The notes under the pieces are model-generated. The model was not told the origin of the DNA. It was given only the letters and a program-made list of their open reading frames with translations, and made no database searches. Of a stretch of 54,668 bases of DNA, positions 52,042 to 54,668 are shown piece after piece. Position 1 is the stretch's first letter; each line of letters opens with the position of its first letter. The stretch comes from DASWIG01 sp965371445 (GTDB lineage: Bacteria; Acidobacteriota; Thermoanaerobaculia; Multivoradales; J023): positions 1-54,668 of the forward strand of contig CBDUYN010000051.1 in assembly GCA_965371445.1 (NCBI GenBank). Reading direction: 5' to 3'. The position numbers and the translations under genes were made by a program.

Positions 52042-52692
52042 GTGGGTCCAGGGCGCTTCGCCCGACTCATGAGAGGCTTATCCTCTCCGTCTTGGTCTGG
52101 CGTTCGTGGAATCGACCTGGGCAACGCCTCTAAGGACAGTCGAGCGCGACGACGCCTCCCGCGTCGTCGCCGCCGCCGAAGCTGGCTCGCCGGACGGTTG
52201 GATCCCGGTGGCATCCGCTGGATCGATCAGAACGTGGAAAAAGGAAGTGTACGGATTCCCGGGATCGAGTACGACTACCAGCACACCTTCGCCCCGGACG
52301 AGGTGACGTCGACCGCGATCTTCAACGACGGCCTGCGGGAAGCCCAAGCCCTCTACAAACCCCTACTGCACCAGCGGATGGACGGCTGGGCACGCTTCGA
52401 GAGGCCGCGCAACGGTTTCGTGGGACTGGTGCTGGAAATGAAGAGCGGCAACCAGAATCTCCACGCGCCCATCTTTCAGCTCAAGTGCTATCGCGAGGCC
52501 CTGCGGCGCCGGTGCCCGGAACCGATGGTGGTGTGGGGGATCTTCGAGCGACCTCTGGGAGAGGCGATGTTCGAGAGGGTGGCGAAGGAGCTGACCGCGA
52601 CGGTGGCGTCGCCGGCGCGGCGCGACGTGTGGGTGCTCTCGACCGCGGACGAGATCCCGTCGGTGCTCGAAGCGTTGGGGCTCACCCGCTAG
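52042..52692 (+). CDS. PD-(D/E)XK nuclease-like protein, N-terminus doubtful
   Basis: The frame gives up to 216 residues. The credible part starts near 52230 with VRIPGIEYDYQHTFAPDEVTS, then ALYKPLLHQRMDGWARFER and a strand GLVLEMKSGNQN. The E-x-K and the preceding acidic residues fit a PD-(D/E)XK nuclease core, followed by APIFQLKCYREALRRRC. The first 60 residues are arginine-rich low-complexity sequence overlapping a repeat and probably not coding. No start with a good ribosome binding site is visible, so the gene may be 5'-truncated. Family unassigned. Confidence 0.45.
   Translation: MGPGRFARLMRGLSSPSWSGVRGIDLGNASKDSRARRRLPRRRRRRSWLAGRLDPGGIRWIDQNVEKGSVRIPGIEYDYQHTFAPDEVTSTAIFNDGLREAQALYKPLLHQRMDGWARFERPRNGFVGLVLEMKSGNQNLHAPIFQLKCYREALRRRCPEPMVVWGIFERPLGEAMFERVAKELTATVASPARRDVWVLSTADEIPSVLEALGLTR
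52064..52087 (+). repeat. Direct repeat, right copy
   Basis: GACTCATGAGAGG followed by CTTATCCTCTC. It pairs with the copy at 51233-51256; the two bracket the toxin remnants and DUF2283 gene, about 830 bases apart. Confidence 0.45.
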
Positions 52693-52779
52693 TCGGCCTT
52701 GGGTAGTCGGCCGCCGCGGCCTGGCCCCGGCCCCGAGGCTCGGCTAGAATAGCCCGGCACTTCCAGGAGGACGCCCCAG

Positions 52780-54668
52780 GTGACAGGAACCCAATTCGTC
52801 GAGACGGCGCGCGCTTTCGTCCGCACGCTGCGGTACGGACCCCGCGAGGCGGCGCTCGCCGCCGCGGGCGTCGTCCTCCTGGGCGCGGCCCAGGCCCTGC
52901 CGAAAGCCGCCGCCGACCTGCCCGACGCGTTGCGGCAGATCTGGTCGGCGTTTCCGCTCACCTTGAGCGCCCTCGGTGTCGTCCTGCTCGCCGCGTCGTT
53001 CGTCCGCGTCTACCGGACGGTGACGGCGCCGCTCCCTGACCCGGGCGCGCCGAAGCCGCCGGCGATCAAGGGCGCCGCCTCCTTCGGTCCCCAGGACGGC
53101 GAGCTCTTCGCCCGCCTCGGACGCGGACGCGAGCTCGCCCGCCTGCGCGGCTGGAGCCTCGACGACCGCGTCCCCCTGGTCGCCCTGATGGGCGAGTCCG
53201 GCGTCGGCAAGACGTCGCTTTTGCGCAGCGGGCTGCCCCACACCCTGAAGGACGACGACGTCCGCGTCTTCTACTGGGAGGCGATGCCGACCGATCCGAT
53301 GGCGTCGCTGCTCCATGCCCTCGAAAAGTGGAGCGACGACGGCGCGCCGAGGGCTGTAGACGATCTCCTGAAGGACGATCTCCTGAAGGACGATCTCCTG
53401 AAGGACGACGGCGTCCGGCGCGTCGTCGTCGTCGACCAGGCGGAGCAGCTCTCGCCCGAACGCCATCCGGAGGTCTTCGACCTCCTGGCCCGGGCCGCGG
53501 CCACGGAGGCGTCGCCGACGACCTGGGTGGTCGCTTTCCGGCGCGAATACGCGGCGACGTGGCAGGACTTCTGGTTGGAGCTTCCCGGCGCCGACCGGCA
53601 ACGCGTCGAGAGCCTGTCGCTCAAGCGCTTCCCCAGCGACGTCGCCGAAGGCGTGATCGCCGTCCTGGTCGAGGAAAGCGGGCTGCCGATCGAGCACCGG
53701 GTCGTCGCCGAGGTGGTCGAAAGCGTCGCCGATCACGGCCTGGTCTCCCCGGTCGACATCGGCATCAGCCTGCTCGCCCTGAGTGAGGTCGCTCCCGGGA
53801 CGGGGACGTTTTCCGTCGATCGTTTCCGCAGCGCGGGAGGCCAGACGGGACTCCTGGTCAGCTACGTCGAGCGGCTCCTGGAAGGCGTTGGCGAGAAGGA
53901 ACGTTCGGAGCTCCTCCAGGCCCTGCTCGCGCTCGTCCAACTCGACGAGGACCACCGCGTCGCCGAGGGACGCACGGCCGACGAGCTCGCCGAAGCCGTC
54001 GGACCGCTTCAGCCGGAGCGTTTTCGCAAGCGGCTGGAGTACCTGGCCTCGCCGCGGGCACGGATTCTCGAACGGGTGACGGGGGCGACCGAGCCGGGTC
54101 CGTTTCGCCTGACGCACGAGCGGCTGATCCCCGCCCTGCGCCGTCTGACCGGGGCGTTGCTCGCCGACGCGGATCAGGCGCGTCTGGAGATGGAGCGGCA
54201 ATATGCCGTCTGGTCGCGGGATCGCCACCGACGGTATCTCCTGACGGGACGTTCGCTACGGCGAGTGCTGCGGCATCAAGGGCAGTTCCGTTGGCTGGAG
54301 CGGGATGCGGAGAAGCGCAGGTTCGTTCAACGGTCGAAGCGGCGCCTGGGCATGTGGCGGCTGGGCGCCGCCGTCGGCCTGGTGGCTTTGGGGATCGGCG
54401 TCGCGGCGTTGACGGCCTGGACGCAGGCCGAGCTCCATCGCAAGGCTTTGGAGAGCTGGAACTTACCCAGGGACCTCTATGATTACCAAGCCCAGGTTGA
54501 AGAGCTGAGCTTGCCGCGGGCCGTCAACGAACTGGGCTGGCTGAAACCGGGAATCACCACTCTCGACCTGAAAGGAACCGGGATCACGAGCCTGGAAGGA
54601 CTTCCCGAATCCCTCACCACTCTCGACCTGAAAGGAACCGGGATCACGAGCCTGGAAGGACTTCCCGA
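52780..54668 (+). CDS. Membrane STAND NTPase with leucine-rich repeats (runs off the window)
   Basis: The frame is open from GTG 52780 to the last base (about 629 codons). Two N-terminal membrane helices (AALAAAGVVLLGAAQAL, LTLSALGVVLLAASF) precede a STAND-type NTPase with Walker A GESGVGKTSLLRSG (about 138) and Walker B VVVVDQAEQL (about 215). Winged-helix-like and helical regions follow, then a third membrane helix (AAVGLVALGIGVAALTAW, about 530-547). LRRs of 20 residues (SLTTLDLKGTGITSLEGLPE) start near residue 592. STAND proteins oligomerise on sensing a ligand, and several act as antiphage sensors. AGGAGG (52765-52770) and a -10-like TAGAAT (52745-52750) support the start. The 3' end is outside the window. 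Confidence 0.8.
   Translation, partial: MTGTQFVETARAFVRTLRYGPREAALAAAGVVLLGAAQALPKAAADLPDALRQIWSAFPLTLSALGVVLLAASFVRVYRTVTAPLPDPGAPKPPAIKGAASFGPQDGELFARLGRGRELARLRGWSLDDRVPLVALMGESGVGKTSLLRSGLPHTLKDDDVRVFYWEAMPTDPMASLLHALEKWSDDGAPRAVDDLLKDDLLKDDLLKDDGVRRVVVVDQAEQLSPERHPEVFDLLARAAATEASPTTWVVAFRREYAATWQDFWLELPGADRQRVESLSLKRFPSDVAEGVIAVLVEESGLPIEHRVVAEVVESVADHGLVSPVDIGISLLALSEVAPGTGTFSVDRFRSAGGQTGLLVSYVERLLEGVGEKERSELLQALLALVQLDEDHRVAEGRTADELAEAVGPLQPERFRKRLEYLASPRARILERVTGATEPGPFRLTHERLIPALRRLTGALLADADQARLEMERQYAVWSRDRHRRYLLTGRSLRRVLRHQGQFRWLERDAEKRRFVQRSKRRLGMWRLGAAVGLVALGIGVAALTAWTQAELHRKALESWNLPRDLYDYQAQVEELSLPRAVNELGWLKPGITTLDLKGTGITSLEGLPESLTTLDLKGTGITSLEGLP
53359..53406 (+). repeat. 15-bp in-frame tandem repeat
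   Basis: GACGATCTCCTGAAG occurs three times without change, followed by GACGAC, encoding DDLLK three times just before the Walker B strand of the STAND NTPase. The unit count may vary by slippage. Confidence 0.85.
54554..54668 (+). repeat. Identical 60-bp leucine-rich repeats
   Basis: Bases 54554-54613 and 54614-54668 follow the same 60-base period, and every position compared is identical, including third codon positions. Each unit encodes one 20-residue LRR with an LPES turn. The array continues beyond the window. Confidence 0.9.

Noticed and set aside
37676..52692. Complete classical DISARM operon
   Set aside because: No separate drmB and no phospholipase-D drmC were found; DUF1998 is fused to the helicase, so only a DISARM-related call is justified.
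1..54668. tRNA, rRNA, insertion sequences, integrase or prophage genes
   Set aside because: Scanned by eye on both strands; no cloverleaf, transposase DDE/HUH pattern, integrase or phage structural gene was recognised. Automated searches would be decisive for RNAs.

Overview
The window is high-GC chromosomal DNA from a free-living, Gram-negative-type bacterium. Several families point to Acidobacteriota, perhaps a Thermoanaerobaculia-like lineage: a VWFA-related secreted protein of the acidobacterial type, a membrane-bound class III cyclase-like protein, an N-terminal AraC-type HTH fused to TPR-like helices, many ECF/anti-sigma and TPR proteins, and long alpha-2-macroglobulin and RND genes. 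The phylum is an inference from gene content. No rRNA, tRNA, insertion sequence or prophage was recognised.

Left part (1-3.2 kb) is mostly debris: an NRPS adenylation-domain fragment, a frameshifted NTF2-like fragment, an intact Uma2-family gene, an FtsX/ADOP permease fragment, a lower-GC stretch with a degenerate inverted and direct repeat family, and a short chimeric relic that looks like adenosine deaminase plus ORF6N. A promoter, structured leader and strong terminator then precede a MATE pump.

3.2-37 kb is ordinary housekeeping and accessory chromosome. It holds two MATE pumps, a VWA/TPR pair, a murL-murD2 pair (the alternative D-glutamate route to peptidoglycan), an acidic three-repeat secreted protein, a cyclase-like protein, an endonuclease/exonuclease/phosphatase protein, an alkyltransferase-like protein and two tandem secreted paralogues. 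It continues with an HTH-TPR regulator, an ECF sigma/anti-sigma pair, an OmpA-like coiled-coil protein, an NtrC-type regulator, a Rho-N protein, a six-motif beta/gamma-crystallin protein, a VOC protein and an RND transporter. It ends with a neutral ceramidase coupled to a thioester alpha-2-macroglobulin and a broken VapBC pair.

37.7-54.7 kb is a defence island. Three overlapping or tightly packed genes encode a YprA-family helicase with a C-terminal DUF1998 region, a DrmD-like SNF2 helicase and a DrmMI-like N6-adenine methyltransferase. This is the gene set of DISARM-related systems built on an unsplit YprA helicase; as I recall, these have been called ARMADA. It is followed by decaying or altered accessory genes: a broken AAA ATPase, three tandem perfect or near-perfect dyads, an HNH endonuclease that has lost its HNH core by an in-frame deletion, toxin remnants (VapC fused to a frameshifted DUF4258), a DUF2283 protein and a PD-(D/E)XK-like fragment. 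The window ends inside a large open gene for a membrane STAND NTPase with identical 60-bp leucine-rich repeats.

A GC-rich repeat of about 31-33 bp occurs five times. Two copies are intergenic and three lie inside coding sequences, including the YprA helicase.
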